A DNA stretch of 64,000 nt from Larix kaempferi (Eukaryota > Streptophyta > Pinopsida > Pinales > Pinaceae). The notes beneath the pieces were generated by a model that had not been told where the DNA came from, made no database searches, and saw nothing but the letters and a program-made list of their open reading frames with translations. The first letter of the stretch is position 1. Each line of letters begins with the position of its first letter. The DNA lies in contig BSBM01000592.1 in NCBI GenBank assembly GCA_027924585.1, forward strand, positions 3,808,501 to 3,872,500, in the 5' to 3' direction. This document shows, in pieces, positions 1-12,598 of this stretch. Both the position numbers and the translations under genes were made by a program.

Positions 1-244
1 GCTGCTGAAATCAAAACATGCGGCAGAATCTAATATAATTAGTCACGATCTTCCAAGAATTACATTTAATCATTAAATTAAAGGAAATCCAAGAGTTTTG
101 GTAAATAATTATACCTGACTATACTTGCTGGGTAATTAGGTGAATATATGAAAATATAGATGGATTTATAAGATATAGAGGTCAAATGAGGAGGTCAAAA
201 GTGGATTTGGAGGATGCAAAGAGTGTCAATTTGGCGAGCCAACA
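1..244 (-). repeat. Partial 3' LTR of the left Athila-like element
   Basis: Nearly identical to the last 244 bases of the LTR at 5408-7398, with only a few substitutions. It begins outside the window. On the minus strand it starts TGTTGGCTCGCC, directly after a purine tract, as a 3' LTR should. Confidence 0.9.
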
Positions 245-545
245 CTCTCCCATGCCTGTGTATTTGCATGTCCTCATGCAAACATACCCTTTTTAGAAGC
301 TTAAAAAAATTTCAAAACCAATTTTCAATCCTTCTGATAAAAATTTAGGATGCAGTGACAATGATATTCAATTTTTCACTAGCCTATTCTCTGGCGAGCC
401 AGCACTCTCTCCCACACCTATGTATTTTCATGTCCCCATGCAAACTTACCGGTTAGAAGCTTCAAAATTGCAAAAATGGGCTTGACAAAACTTATGATGT
501 TTTGGAAGTGATATTCAGTTTCTCACTGGCTTGATTTCTCTTGGA
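232..545. repeat. Two diverged ~155-bp tandem units at the LTR/polypurine junction
   Basis: A unit with the landmarks GGCGAGCCA, CACTCTC, ATGCAAAC, TTAGAAGCTT and TGATATTCA occurs at about 232-392 and again, more diverged, at about 393-545. The first unit includes the terminal bases of the LTR, so the duplication straddles the junction between the internal region and the LTR. Confidence 0.6.
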
Positions 546-587
546 TTTGAGTTTCTTCTTTAACATGCTGATGTGAGCAAGATGTTT

Positions 588-2836
588 TCAGACCTCTATT
601 TTCCAAGTCCTTCCTACCTTTGCAAGGTGTTTATTTACATCAATTGTCTTCTGACGCTTGGTGGTCAATTTCTCATATTTCTCTGCAAGCTGAAGACCAC
701 ATGTCCTCAATTCGTCAATGGATTCCACATATTTTATGTTGGTCACCTTCAGTTGTTCATTCTCAGCCTTAATGTGCCGCTCAAGAACATTACACTCTTC
801 CAGCGATATCTTTAGCTGCTCTATTTCCCTATTCTTTTCCTGGATTTCAGTATTGGGCAGGTCATCTTCAGGAATGCCATAATCAAATTGTTGAGGATCA
901 AATAATTCAGGGTCATATTTGACATGGCCAAAATTAGAAGACAATGGATCATGAGCAGACTTAGTATATTCAAATTCAAGAGGGCCATTATTAGGAAGAT
1001 TTAATGAAGGAAAATCGAATTTAGGGAAATCATTGTGAGGAAAATCATGCTCGAGCACAGGAGAGGGTTCCGAGGAGATCTTCCTCTTTTTCTTAAAGGG
1101 TTTCGGGTATGACTCAGGGGATTCTTCCAAATTAATTAAGGTCGATGAGAGTGCAGCGCTAGATGGTTTAACACTCATACTCCTTATGACACGACGATCT
1201 GATGGTTGAGCAACAACTGGATTTTTAGGTAAACTTCGTTGCTTCTTTACTTTCTATAAGATTGTGGCAAGAAGATTAATCAGAGGCGGTTTTGGATCTT
1301 GGGTAGGAACGGGTTCTAATTCACAACCTTCAGCTTGAAGAGAAACTTGAATGTGTGGAGAAGGAGGGATTTTAGATGAAAGGAGACCCCGAAATCTGTT
1401 CACAAAATTTTCCCAGGTATCCTTAAGAATACACAATTCATCCTCAATGAGAATTTTGATCAAACCGTGATGGTAGAGATGTTAGGATATTCCTATACTC
1501 CATCCTAGTCCCACCAGTATTTTGATCATTTACATTTTCAGTCATGCATGCACTTTTAGGGTTTGCATGCATTCTAGGGTTTGCATGCATCCCAGTCATC
1601 AGTCCAGCACCTAGCCCTCAGTTAGCCAGCCCCCAGGAGCTTCTCACTATTCAGTTTTAGCCCTCCAGTTGCTTAATGCGCCCTTCTTCCTTGATTTTAG
1701 GAAGCAACTTGCCCTTCTTCACCTACCAGTCCGGTTGTCTTCAGTTTAAACTCAGTTACAGTCAGTTACACTGAGTTACACTCAGTTATACTGAGTTACA
1801 CCTACCAGAGTTAGTTTGACTGATGGTTTACAGTTACTTGAGCATTGATGACTCCACTGATGATGATGGAGAATTCCAGTTGTGCTCCGATGATCGTGAG
1901 GACACCTAGTTGTGCTCCGATGACACTCTATTGATCTTATGATCACTCTGAGAGGCTAATTCGAATTGCCACCTTAGGCATTCGAATACTCTCTACCATT
2001 GTACTATTTATTTGTCCATGCTGTGATTAATTAATTAGTGTGTGTGAAGTATTATTGCTTCTATCTGAGTTCTACTATACCGTATTATTCTGTTTCTCAT
2101 TATACTGTATTGTTCACTCTTCTTCTATTTTTGTGCTTAATCATAATTACTCTTGTGAGGTACACATAATCTCTTAGATCTGCTGTGAGGATTTTCACAA
2201 GAGACTGTTATAAGGATTCCCATAATGCTTTTGAACCCGTCTTGACATCTTAGCTAGAATTTTGCATAAGAAATATGGGAAATTTATTTCCAATTCGGCT
2301 TCAAAATGAAAGAGCAGGAGGACATGCTAATTCAGAGTGGTTACATTGCTCCCTTCGCAAGTTAAGTATTTCTGCAACACATAAAGCACATTGCACCATT
2401 CATCCTTCATCCAGTCACGAGGGAAACCCTTTTTCCAACTTGCAAACTGATGCTCCTCCTTCAAAAACCTGGTACATACTGTGCGTTCTATAGGTTTATT
2501 TTTAAACCATCGTTCCCCTCGATAAGGTAAGCCAGAGGCATGAGAAAATTTTTTCTCAGACACTGCCATGATGAAATTGCCAATGTGCACTATTTTCCTA
2601 TCAAATCCCTGTGCGAAATATAGTGTGATTTCATCATCATACCCTTGAAATTTCTGAAAGAACTTATACCAATATGTGCCTTCAAACCTCTCTTTACATG
2701 CATTGAACTCGGGAAGGCCTTCTAACACGGAGATAGAAATTGGCTCATGACGTTCAACCCCCTTTCTTCCCATAATTTGTTTGACACTATGCTCAGACTG
2801 ATAATTGGATAGAGGACAGAGGATGAAAATAGGCAC
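588..2836 (-). pseudogene. Env-like/extra ORF of Athila type, split by a solo LTR
   Basis: Minus-strand reading frame beginning near 2836 and ending at 588, in three open pieces: 2836-2327, 1463-1254 and 1178-588. Removing the solo LTR plus one duplication copy (725 bp) puts all pieces in one frame, interrupted by TAG codons at 2327-2329 and 1254-1256. The N-terminal part has a conserved-looking region with FAQGFDRK, GLPYRGERWFK and YLTCEG. A further stretch reading INFPYFL then KMSRRV resembles ISIPYYLLLSLGEMSKKL in the extra ORF of the nested Athila (35680-37794). The C-terminal third (1178-588) is lysine-rich (PKPFKKKRK) followed by an acidic heptad-like helix (roughly the last 90 residues), a likely coiled coil. 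No signal peptide or membrane segment is evident, so env-like refers to position only; this family is also described as a putative plant transposon protein. Its biochemical role is unknown. Confidence 0.65.
1480..2199. mobile_element. Solo LTR, 720 bp, target duplication AGAGA
   Basis: Starts TGTTAGGATATTCC, ends GGATTTTCACA, and is flanked by AGAGA at 1475-1479 and 2200-2204. No internal coding sequence remains, so it is an LTR left by recombination between two LTRs. It sits in the env-like ORF. The host frame is continuous across it when the insertion and one duplication copy are removed. A short GAGTTACACTC-type tandem run lies at about 1744-1803. Confidence 0.85.
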
Positions 2837-5386
2837 TGGGAGAATGACGAAGATTACTAGGTAAGCGTGTGATAAATCTCAATAGATTTTCTCGAGGCTT
2901 CTAATGCTTTGAATGTAGTGGTAAGTGATAATCCTGAGTCGTACTTCACTATCATTCAAATGCATGGTGCATAAACGTTTGTGAGGATGATGGCTTATTG
3001 TGCACAGAAACGCAAAGAGGAAATCGAATTATGAATGGATAGAAGATAAACATCATCATACTCTTCTAAGGTGAATAAGATCTTCATCTCTAGGCACTAC
3101 GTGCCATAGAGATGAAGATCTACCTATAATTTATAGGGGGTTACAGAATGATGATGACAAACAAAAGTATGGTAAGAAGGGTATAAACTATATGATGGCA
3201 TTCAAAGGGTAGAAAGAAATAGGCTAAGCAAGTATTGTAAGTATAACTCATAATGAAATTTCCTTAGATTTAATGAAATAAATATATTCAAATAAAGAAT
3301 CGTTACCTCATATAAGATTTACCTTATAAGACCAAGTTCTTCAAAATACCTCGGCTGCCAAAATTTTTGCTGCATACTGTAATTACTGTGACAGAATGGG
3401 ATTTCTGTAACATAATAAGATTTTATGTTTTAACTTGCACAAAATATTGTGCTGTTGCAAGACTGAGAGTGATACTTCTGATAGGTTGTCAAATGTATGT
3501 GCTGAATGATACTGGACTGCTATAGAAAACAGAGGAATAGACTTCCCTTCTTCAAAGTGAAAGTTGCAAACTATTGGAACTGTCCATGATTACTGAGTAA
3601 TGAACTGCAAGGTCTTCATCCACGTCCTTATATTTGTGCAAGTCTACCTATGTGAATAAATTTTGTTGGTGTCGAACATAGGTAGAAATCAGTGGATTAC
3701 CAACCAATGAGGATAGTTGTTAACCAATGCGAGATATTCCACCCTTAATGTTAATGGAAATCACGGCACTTGGTACATCCTAACAGTCATGAATAGATTT
3801 GTTGAAGTCGAATGAACTATAAAATTCCTTTTCCAAGAAACATTAATGTATTTCCTTAACAGATGACAAGGATACCTGCCATTAGGGCATGCAGGCTCTA
3901 GGGTACCCACTAATGTCTTGAGTTTCAAACCCATAAAATGTTTTGAAGTCGATGGGTTGAAACTTGCTGGAAGGAGAGCCTTAATAAAATCTCCCATCAT
4001 CCAGCTGAGCAAAAAACTAAAATGAGTTTGCAGAAATAAAGTAGACATCACCAACAGACTTTATTATGGATTCTAGTCATCCAATCACCTGGTTTTCTAA
4101 CTAGACCCTTGCTAGATTGTGCCAGACAAACTAGTTTTCACAGTAAATCTTATTTTTCTCTTTACTTTTATTCCTATCTCTTTTTCTTTTTCTTTTTTCC
4201 TATACTACCCTATTCTACTGGAAGTAAAAAGATTATTTCAAGTATATGCATACTTGTAGTGTAACCACCTACGAATCAGGATTTCTAAAACATTCTTGTT
4301 CACATAATGTATATGAACAAATACTCAGATATGAAGAACCAACTTCTCATATAATCTGCATTTCAAAAGTTGTTGAAAAGTAACAGGATGGAGTTGGAAA
4401 ACTGATTTAGGCCATGACTTAATAGATTCTTGATTTGCTTGGCTTCCTCCTTTAGTATCCTTTATTTCTAAGCCAAGATGATATTCTACCTCTGGTACCA
4501 GGAAAGCAAGAAATTCTGTAATTTCAGGTTCTAATTGTTGTTCTTCCTCAGCTACTATCCATGATTCTTGGTCTCCTTCATCGAATGAGGAAGGATAAAT
4601 GAATAGACCTAGATCTTCACGCTGAGGATACTTATTGATTTTCTTCCCACCTTGGAAGATAAATTCTTCTTCAGATATGGACCTGATACTGCAACAAGGA
4701 TTGAAGAACTTCCTTGTGGTAATAAGCCCTTCTCTACTCAACAAATTTTTGAGCATCCTTAAAATTGTACTGGTTCAAATGTCCTGCTTCACAGATGGGT
4801 CAGTAACAAGTTTCTTACAACACCCAAATGATTTTAAATTTCGAATTTTAAAGCTAAAATTAAACTATTTGCAGAAAAACTATTTATGCAAAAAATCAAA
4901 TGCATGCATTACAAAAATGTAAATAACTTGAAAGCAAAGAAACTAAGTTAAGTGTTGTGGGTGCAACTAGCCTAATATTTTATGCAATCAAAACCAATAT
5001 TGAAATGAAAACAATCCGACTCTTCACTATGAAACCATAAACTAAAAAAAACATTCCTACTTGAAAGAAATCTTACTTTTGATGAAGAAAAAGTACTCTT
5101 GCACACTGTGAAAAGAAAAACACACTTGCATCAAAAGTAACTACAGGAAAATAAACTACCAAAATAAAAGCATATATGCATGAAATTAAACTATGTGAGA
5201 GTACACTATCTATATTTTCAGAAAGGGAAGCATACAAACTTGTGCGGAAAAGGAACAACAAGGATTTGGGGCACCCCACTATAGTGGATGCGCAGGTTCT
5301 TACCTGTCGTCTTACCGTTCTCCCCTCCCCCTTGTTGTGTAATGAAAAATCATCCTATCTACCTAGACTCCAACCCCTTTAGCACC
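2837..5386. other. Interior of left element without recognisable genes
   Basis: About 2.5 kb between the primer site and the env-like ORF, where gag-pol would normally lie. Two minus-strand open stretches, 4756-4325 (143 codons, acidic, with IVAEEEQQLEPEITEFLAFL) and 4054-3761 (97 codons, with SWMMGDFIKALLP), might be remnants of a gene, but I recognise neither. They could be captured or decayed sequence. A strong hairpin lies at 3078-3121. Confidence 0.4.
3078..3121. repeat. 20-bp stem hairpin
   Basis: AGATCTTCATCTCTA plus GGCAC pairs with GTGCC plus TAGAGATGAAGATCT around a three-base loop, with one bulged A. A diverged copy of the same palindrome is at 7004-7046 inside the LTR. Confidence 0.75.
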
Positions 5387-5404
5387 TCCTCGGCAACGGC
5401 GCCA
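5387..5404 (-). promoter_or_regulatory. Primer-binding site (tRNA-Asp type)
   Basis: The minus strand reads TGGCGCCGTTGCCGAGGA, three bases inside the 5' LTR. It differs by one base from the Athila/Tat tRNA-Asp site TGGCGCCGTTGCCGGGGA. Confidence 0.85.
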
Positions 5405-5407
5405 AAA

Positions 5408-7398
5408 TGTTGAGCTAAATATATCACTACAAATAGCCTTCATAAAATGTCAACCCAGGGAGGTAACCTTTGAGGCACAAGCACTATATGTGCAAGATTA
5501 GAGCTTAGCCTAACCTAATCTAACCTAATCTAGAAAATATTTGAAATGATTAATACTAAGATTCTTAATCTATTGATCATCAACTCTATTCAAATTTAAG
5601 ATCCTAATGCTGACTAAAATACTCTCACATCTAAGATCTACAAAGCATTCAAATTTCAAGCTCTAATGTAACTGCAAAAATGAAATAATGTTCAAACTGA
5701 CTTCAATACAATCCTACCTCTAAAGCATATCCTTGCAAATGAAAATAACTAATAAAAATCACTCATACTCAGAAACTAAATTAAGTAAGTAGAAAACTAT
5801 ATAATGACACAGAAAGCAAAAAACTATATAATGACACAGAAAACAGAACATGTGACAAAAAGTGAACTAGAAATTGATTTCTCATTAAATGCCTTAATGC
5901 TTTTGTCAAATTAATATATTTCTTTATCATGAGTTTGATAAGTTTTATATCAGCATAGAGCTCACTGTTCAATTCAATCTTAAAATGAATTACTACTTAT
6001 AATTGAAACTATTCAAAATTAAACTTGCATTTAAAACTACCGTAAAATAAATGAAATTTGCAAGGGATACTTATCACTAAGTCTAAGGCTATATTAAAAA
6101 ATTACTGAAAGAAACACTCGAATTAACCTAGAGTCTAAACTATGATCAAACAAAGGAGATCTGCAGACCCTAAAATTGAAGAAGAATACAACTAAATCTA
6201 TCCCATTCATAAACTCAAATTTGCAGAAAGAAATGCATGAATCTAAAGCTAGAATCTAAAGCAAAAAGAATACTAGAATCTAAAGCTACAGTAAAATAAA
6301 TACAGTCCAAATCTATGACACTAGGAATTCAAAACAATGCTTCAAATAAATCTACCCAAACATCCGAGCGCGTTTCTACATCATCAAACACTGTGCACAA
6401 TTCTTCAACAACAATAAAATAATGAGAAATAGATTCCAAGCATATACAATTTGTTTTCTACAGCTACTTGGCAATCTTACTAAACACAATTCTTACTTCT
6501 AATAAAAACACAAAGTAACTAGTTACATTATCTATTCTATACATGAATTAAAGTTACAGGGGAAGGGTTTATGGTCTTCCTGGTGGATCCTTTCCAACAA
6601 GACCACAATTCCTTAAGCGACCTGCAGAATAAAACTCTAAGCTGCAGACATATAATAAAATGAAGAAAACACGAGAGACAGAAAACAAATTAAATTACAA
6701 TCTACAGAATCATATATGTCATTGCTAAAAGTAATAAAACAACATCATATCAATCAACCTCTATTTAATTCATAAAACTAGCACTGGAGCAACGTAATTC
6801 TTCAAATAGTCATCCATTCTCTATTATAATTCGATCCATGGTTTTAATAGCTCGAAAGCTAGGATAAATAATCCTGATTTTGTAGTAACAAAGCCTATCT
6901 TCTAATTAAGAGTACATCCGTTGGCTGAACGTAGAACGATTCCTTCAATTAATGATTAACTCCTTCATGCTCAAAAGACATTCTGAATTCATTATCTAAT
7001 AACAGATCTTCATCTCTATGGCACGTAGTTCCTAGAGATGAAGAGCCCATTAATGTGTATATGTGAATCATCGATGAGAGCTGGATAAATTCGGTTTTGC
7101 TTGAGCAAGCTGGCAGAACCTGGAGCATAGGAAGTCTTCCATGATATTCAATCTGCTGCTGAAATCAAAACATGCTACAGAATCTAATATAATTAGTCAC
7201 GATCTTCCAAGAATTACATTTAATCATTAAATTAAAGGAAATCCAAGAGTTTAGGTAAATAATTATACCTGACTATACTTGCTGGGTAATTAGGTGAATA
7301 TATGAAAATATAGATGGATTTATAAGATATAGAGGTCAAATGAGGAGGTCAAAAGTGGATTTGGAGGATGCAAAGAGTTTCAATTTGGCGAGCCAACA
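5408..7398 (-). repeat. 5' LTR of left Athila-like element
   Basis: A 1991-bp terminal repeat, TGTTGAGC...GAGCCAACA in plus orientation. The outer end is fixed by the match to 1-244 and the inner end by the primer site. It contains a second copy of the hairpin (7004-7046). No coding content. Confidence 0.85.
7004..7046. repeat. Diverged copy of the 3078 hairpin, inside the LTR
   Basis: AGATCTTCATCTCTA followed by TGGCACGTAGTTCC and TAGAGATGAAGAGC. The left arm is identical to that of 3078-3121 and the right arm carries changes. Confidence 0.65.
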
Positions 7399-8284
7399 AA
7401 TTTTTACAATGCTAACTGGGTTAAATTGTTGTTTGCCATGTTTAATATCATTTGGGAATTTGAATATTCTTACCTTTTCTACTTCTTGGGAATCTGCATA
7501 AGTATGTATAAACTTGTGTTCTCCTTTGACTCTGACACAAAGTCAGGCTACCCATACTTTGAACTATTATTTTATATTTGGCCATTCAAGGTGGCGCGGT
7601 TCTATTGCACTGGATTTCCTTTGATTCGGTTTCAAATCTAGTAGGGTTTCCTTATAAAACACTTCTCCAAAGAGGGGTTGAAATTACAAATTGTTACAAG
7701 ATTATTTCAATATAAACATTGGACCTTTTTTGTAAGATAGTTATCTTAATTTTGTTTCTCTGCCATATCATTTGTTTAGACTATCACTCTCTATTGTATC
7801 AAATGTACTAGTTCCTTTATAATGAGTGGTTTATGTACAATGCCTTCGTTGAACCCTACAATGGCTATTTTATTATAATTCTATCCAAAATTTTGGGTCC
7901 TTAAATATACATATGGAATTCAATGATAATACTGTGTTTGCATTGTTTATGTTGGTTGTTCCTTGTAAGTTTATATATTATTTGTAATTTCGAATTTAGA
8001 ATACTCATGTTTTAACTCTTTGTAAGAATGTGTATTCTATATTCAATGTATTTATGGCCTGCAAAATTACATTAGTGGCCTCGTCTTCTCTGTAGTTTTG
8101 GTGATTGACATATATTGAGGAAGGAATAAAGAAGATTGCTTCTCTTTTTTTGTTTGATTATATTTTTTTCTCATACAGGGTTCATCCAAACCCTTGCACA
8201 CTCCTGTGCGTAGCACTGTACTGTACAATATCTCTATTACTATTAGGTTACATCTACAGGAATTTATGTAACCCCATGATTATA
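7399..8284. other. Spacer between the left LTR element and the CACTA element
   Basis: AT-rich with no supported gene. Short open frames at 7426-7641 and 8105-8296 are hydrophobic, T-rich and lack family resemblance. AATTT at 7399-7403 is the likely duplication of the left element. ATA at 8282-8284 is the duplication of the CACTA. Confidence 0.5.
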
Positions 8285-8330
8285 CACTATGAGTAAAATG
8301 CCCTTTAGTGGAGGTTTTAGTGTATGCTCC
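8285..8330. repeat. Left terminal inverted repeat of CACTA
   Basis: CACTATGAGTAAAATGCC, then GTGGAGGTTTTAGTGT. It pairs imperfectly with the reverse complement of 49425-49473 (CACTACAAGGAAAAG, then GAGGAGGCTTTTAGTGT). Confidence 0.75.
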
Positions 8331-8429
8331 TCCCAAAAGAGCCCAAATATACATGTATAGCGGAGGTCACTAGCGGAGGTGAGCGGCTAGAGGTTTTAGC
8401 AGAAGTTTTTATTTCGTTGCGTTTAGTAA

Positions 8430-9430
8430 ATTAAGCACACCGGTGCATTATCTAGCAACGCGCACCGGTCTATTTCCTAGCATGTCACACCGTGATGGGA
8501 AAACATCATTTTCAAAACAAAATAATTTGCAATAACCAGAGCGGTGCGTTCCCGAACACCAAAACGCTCCAATGCGTGTAGTAGAAACAAACGCACTGTA
8601 TAATATGTTAATAATTTTTTTCTTAATTTAATTAAAAAACACGTTAAATTTTAGATAAAAACCTCATATCGATGTGTTAAGTAACACTAACTGCCCCAAT
8701 GCATCTCATCATCACTAACACACCGAAATATATTAAAAAAAAATAGCAAAATTTTACATAAAGCATATAAATGGTGCATTAGTTGTTAAACGCCCTAGTG
8801 CGTGTTGTATAGAAAAACACATTGGCATTTTTTATTAAAAATAAAAAATTATAATTTTATAAATGAGCAACCTTTTAAAAACTAATACCGGTGCACTAAC
8901 TGAAATGACACGCCTCGGTGCGTCTGAAGAAACCAAATGCACTGGAAACTATTTTGTTAAAAACAATATTATTTTTTTTTTTTTTTTAATTATTATTTTA
9001 TATTAACACCCGCTTGTATCGGTACGCATGACCATTGAGCGCCCCGGTGTGCCCAGTTGTCGAGTGCACTGGAACATGATTTAATAAAAAAAATGCACCG
9101 ACTAACTCATTTTTACCTCTTTAGTGTGTTTGAGCCCATCTACACCAGTGCTGCATTTCACCCATGTAGATTCCCTCACATCTGTGGTCCACATGGACAA
9201 ATTTCTCACTGCTATTGGTTGTTGACTGTAGTTTGAATTTTTCCAAACAGTGGAAAAAATTCAAAGTTTCCATACATTGCCAATATGCCTCCCCGGCGAG
9301 CCGTTCAACAAGTAAAATGATTCTTACTTCATAATTAGTTTTTTTAGCAATTTATTTTTTAAAATTGAGCTTGAAATTGTCATTTAAAAAAAATAAAAAA
9401 AATTGTGCGGTGCGTTCAAACCGTTTGACT
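8430..9430. repeat. Left subterminal motif cluster (GCACCGGTGC family)
   Basis: Many intact and decayed copies in both orientations, for example ACACCGGTGCATT near 8437, GCGCACCGGTC near 8460, ACCGGTGCACTAA near 8888, GCCCCGGTGTGC near 9041 and GTGCGGTGCGTTC near 9404. In En/Spm, such subterminal repeats are bound by an element-encoded protein (TNPA). Here the binding role is inferred from position and motif density. Confidence 0.7.
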
Positions 9431-9580
9431 TCTACCGCTTAAGCATTAACATAAAACCAAAAATAAGCATGAACGTACCATATAGAAACTTGAAATACAT
9501 ATAGATGTGAATATGCATATTCCAAAATCCAAAAATAGGATTTAAAAAAAATATTGTTTTGTTATGCATATTCTAAATAC

Positions 9581-9650
9581 GTGTCTAAGTATCTAAAACA
9601 AAATATAAGTGTCTAAGTATCTAAAATAAAATATAAGTGTTTAAGTATAA
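9581..9650. repeat. 28-bp tandem repeat, about 2.5 copies
   Basis: GTGTCTAAGTATCTAAAA units start at 9581, 9609 and (diverged) 9637. Confidence 0.7.
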
Positions 9651-10206
9651 TATAATCATTAAATTGACCTTGTTATTGAAATGAGAGTAGATGAAATTAC
9701 AAAAAACAATAAATATGATTAACATCAATGATAATTCGTACTCTAATTCGTTGAGTTTGATCCAATTGTAACAATACAATAAATTAACTGATAAAACCCA
9801 CACTACAATTATGAACTAAATGGAAAGCTACAAATATCATCTCTAACTATGGAGAATGAAATACAATCACAAATTACTTGATAGACATGAAACATATTAA
9901 TTCACATCAAATTGGTTGTTAACCAACTCAAATTGTTTAAACATTGTATCTAGTAATCAACTTTCCATTTCCACCATCATAACATGAAAAATAAACAATA
10001 TAATTAGACAATCAAAGATAAGAATAACAAAATGATCATATCTCAATCTGTAAATGATGAAATAAAATATGTACATATCACTCTCTGTTGCCATCACCCT
10101 CATTATCTTCGTCGATTGACACGATAGCACTGTTGTTCTCAAAAACATGTTTAGATCTAGGGTCATGTCTTAATCTGAACCACCAATATTTATCCAACAC
10201 ATACGA

Positions 10207-12593
10207 TTAAAATAGCACTTGGTTGAAGTGTTTTGGGAAAACATAAGGCTGGTTACTTTCATCCCACATCTTTCTAGAGTTGATACATATCAACCCACTA
10301 TCACGATCTTCCTTTACATTATTCCTGTCAAATGTGTCCCACCACCTGCACCTAAAAATAACACACTGGAAAGATGAGAAGTCCAGTTGAATGTTCTCTT
10401 GTATCTTTTCGATATAACCCAACATCCCTCCTATTAGGTTTCGATCGTGGTGGCAAGCACAACTAGATTGGCCGAACTCGACTTCCACTCCACAGTCTTG
10501 TGTAAGACGTCCATCATCAACATCCTTGGTGCGAAAATGATGTCCATAATCCCACATAGATGGGAATGAATGCACCTATAAGAAAATTTAAAAAATGATG
10601 GTGTCATATGTCTAATAACCCAAGCATTAATGTATTAAACATAGAAGTTATAATTCAAAGTTGCATTATAAAGTTAGAAATGTAAATAAATATTTTATTA
10701 CCGAGTTGTTGCACTCGATCCCAATGTTTAGCACATACTCTTCTTTAGGAGGGTAACATCCGGATGAACCATATTTATCTTTGACTTGGTCTAAAACCCA
10801 ACTATTTGGACATATCATTGGAATATTTTCTTTTAAATGATCTGGCATATTCATGCTTCTATCGTGCAACCACCCAAATTATTTTCTGTCAATGTCCCAT
10901 ATCCTCCTCTTCTCTTCATATAATGTGACCCACGTCTGTGTTTCCTTTGTGTTGTAAAGAATGAATTTATTGATTGCATCAATTTATGAATCCATTGTTG
11001 TATTCATGGATACAAAACCACATTCAATACGTATGAGATCAAATATAGATTTTGAAGTTGGTTGTGAATAGTTACGATGTGGAAATTTAAAGATCGAAAG
11101 ATAAGTGACTTACTCTTTATCATGTGCCTTTTTACGTTCGTTTCCAGTATCTCCCCTTCCCTTTTGTCCTCTTCACGTTTATCATCCCAAATCACTGCTC
11201 CTGGTGTGTGGTCGCTTTGCTTGATGTACTCACTGGCATAATAGAACGACTCATATACTATGTACCCCTCTGACATAGACCCCTCTGGTTTTTCCCTTTG
11301 TCGAACAAATCCCTTCATTTTTTTCATGAACCTCTTGAAGAAGAAAATCCAGTGACATGAGACCACCCTGAATAATTCAACCTCATTGTCTAGGTGAATT
11401 AGAAGATGAACCTGCAAGTCCATGAAACTCGACGACGATTCCTTCTCAAACATACAAACAATCTCAACTATCTCTTGATGCCACTATGGAATTCTAGCGA
11501 TGTAAATATCCTTTGATGTTATCCACCGTACAAATATAAATAGTTTAGATACGACACATCGTAGGTCATTGGGAAGGTCGTGGTTCACACACCCACACAT
11601 GAACAACAGATAATGACACTACAAAGTAAACACAAAAAATTAATTGCATTTTAACTCGTGTGGTAAAAGATATAAATAAAAAGTAAAAACATGTTTTTGA
11701 CATTATACGTACCCTTAGAAGGTTGAGATGGTCATGTGATTTCAAACCTGGAAAATTTTCTTCTGCAGTGAAGTAGCGTCGTAGAGTAGACCATAAAAAT
11801 AAGGCACCTTCACACCCAATATAACTTCCTTTTCCAAATTAAGATCATATTTCTTCAAAATCCAAGGGACATCGCCTTTTTTAAATGAAAAAGAGGGGCT
11901 AGCCTCTCCTCTATTTTCTTGTCTTGGCCAATGCTTCTTTTTAGTATTTGAAGAAATAAGATCTTTCCTGATAGCCAACTTGTCACTTTTTTTGGATGAT
12001 ATGTGACACCGCAAAGAACATGAAACCTTTTTGAATATATGCATGGGATCTAGTAAATGGGAAATCTTAAGATGCTCACAATATGGGAGCTCATAAAATA
12101 TTGATTTCCTTTTCATCCCTTTGGGAATTTTCTTAACATAGGTGTTGAAGCATTTAGGATCATTGATCACAGGTTGCACATTTGAATTGAAAATCAATGT
12201 GTATTCCTTCTCCTTCTCTCCTTCATATTCCCTAATCCAGTAATCCAGTGTCATTATTTCAGGCCTTTGAGTTCTATCTCGTTTACCATTGAAATCAATT
12301 CTTTCTCTTCTCATAAGAGTGGTTTTCTGGGAGGAATAACCTAGAGAAGTCGTACACTGACTTTCGTAGGCCTTTGGACCACCTAGCCTTCATAAAAGGT
12401 CCACAACATTTACATCCATAATAACCTTTTGTTACAAGACCTGCGATGTTGTAGTAAAGAGAGCACGTTAGTGTTGAAGATGAAGACAGTCACACCGAAT
12501 TAAATATGCCAAAAATTATTTCTTTGAATATAAACAAATCAAACAACAATATATTTACCTAAACAAAATCCTAACCTTGGATAATCATGTGTG
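10207..12593 (-). pseudogene. CACTA transposase (TNP2-type), C-terminal half
   Basis: Minus-strand, spliced and decayed. Reading 5' to 3': an exon near 12450-12315 with GYYGCKCCGP and the 12314-11742 frame (190 codons) with FYELPYCEHLKISHLLDPMH, both typical of TNP2. Then 11453-11004 resembles DUF4218 (HLLIHLDNEVELFR, then FMKKMKGFVRQREKPEGSM and GYIVYES). Near 10950 follows a KFILYNTKE-like stretch, and 10575-10207 resembles DUF4216 (VIFRCRWWDT, GLICIN, then an FPKHFNQVLF end). Introns are likely between blocks; exact junctions are not resolved. The upstream half lies at 39377-43202 and was separated by the Athila insertion at 12594-12598. The transposase would bind element ends and cut and paste the CACTA in the nucleus. 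Confidence 0.8.
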
Positions 12594-12598
12594 GTGTA

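Larger units (their letters stand above)
1..7398 (-). mobile_element. Athila/Tat-like LTR retrotransposon, env-like ORF only, cut by window edge
   Basis: Two direct copies of the same LTR end bound this element: 1-244 and the end of 5408-7398 are near identical and both finish in GCGAGCCAACA. The minus orientation follows from a primer-binding site matching the 3' end of tRNA-Asp beside the right LTR (5387-5404) and a purine tract (minus-strand GGCATGGGAGAG) abutting the left LTR. The right side is followed by AATTT, the candidate target duplication; its partner lies outside the window. The interior is about 5.2 kb (4.4 kb without a solo LTR at 1480-2199). It holds an env-like ORF (588-2836) but nothing that I recognise as gag, protease, reverse transcriptase or integrase, so it would depend on proteins of another Athila. 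Class assignment rests on the primer site and the env-like ORF. Confidence 0.8.
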
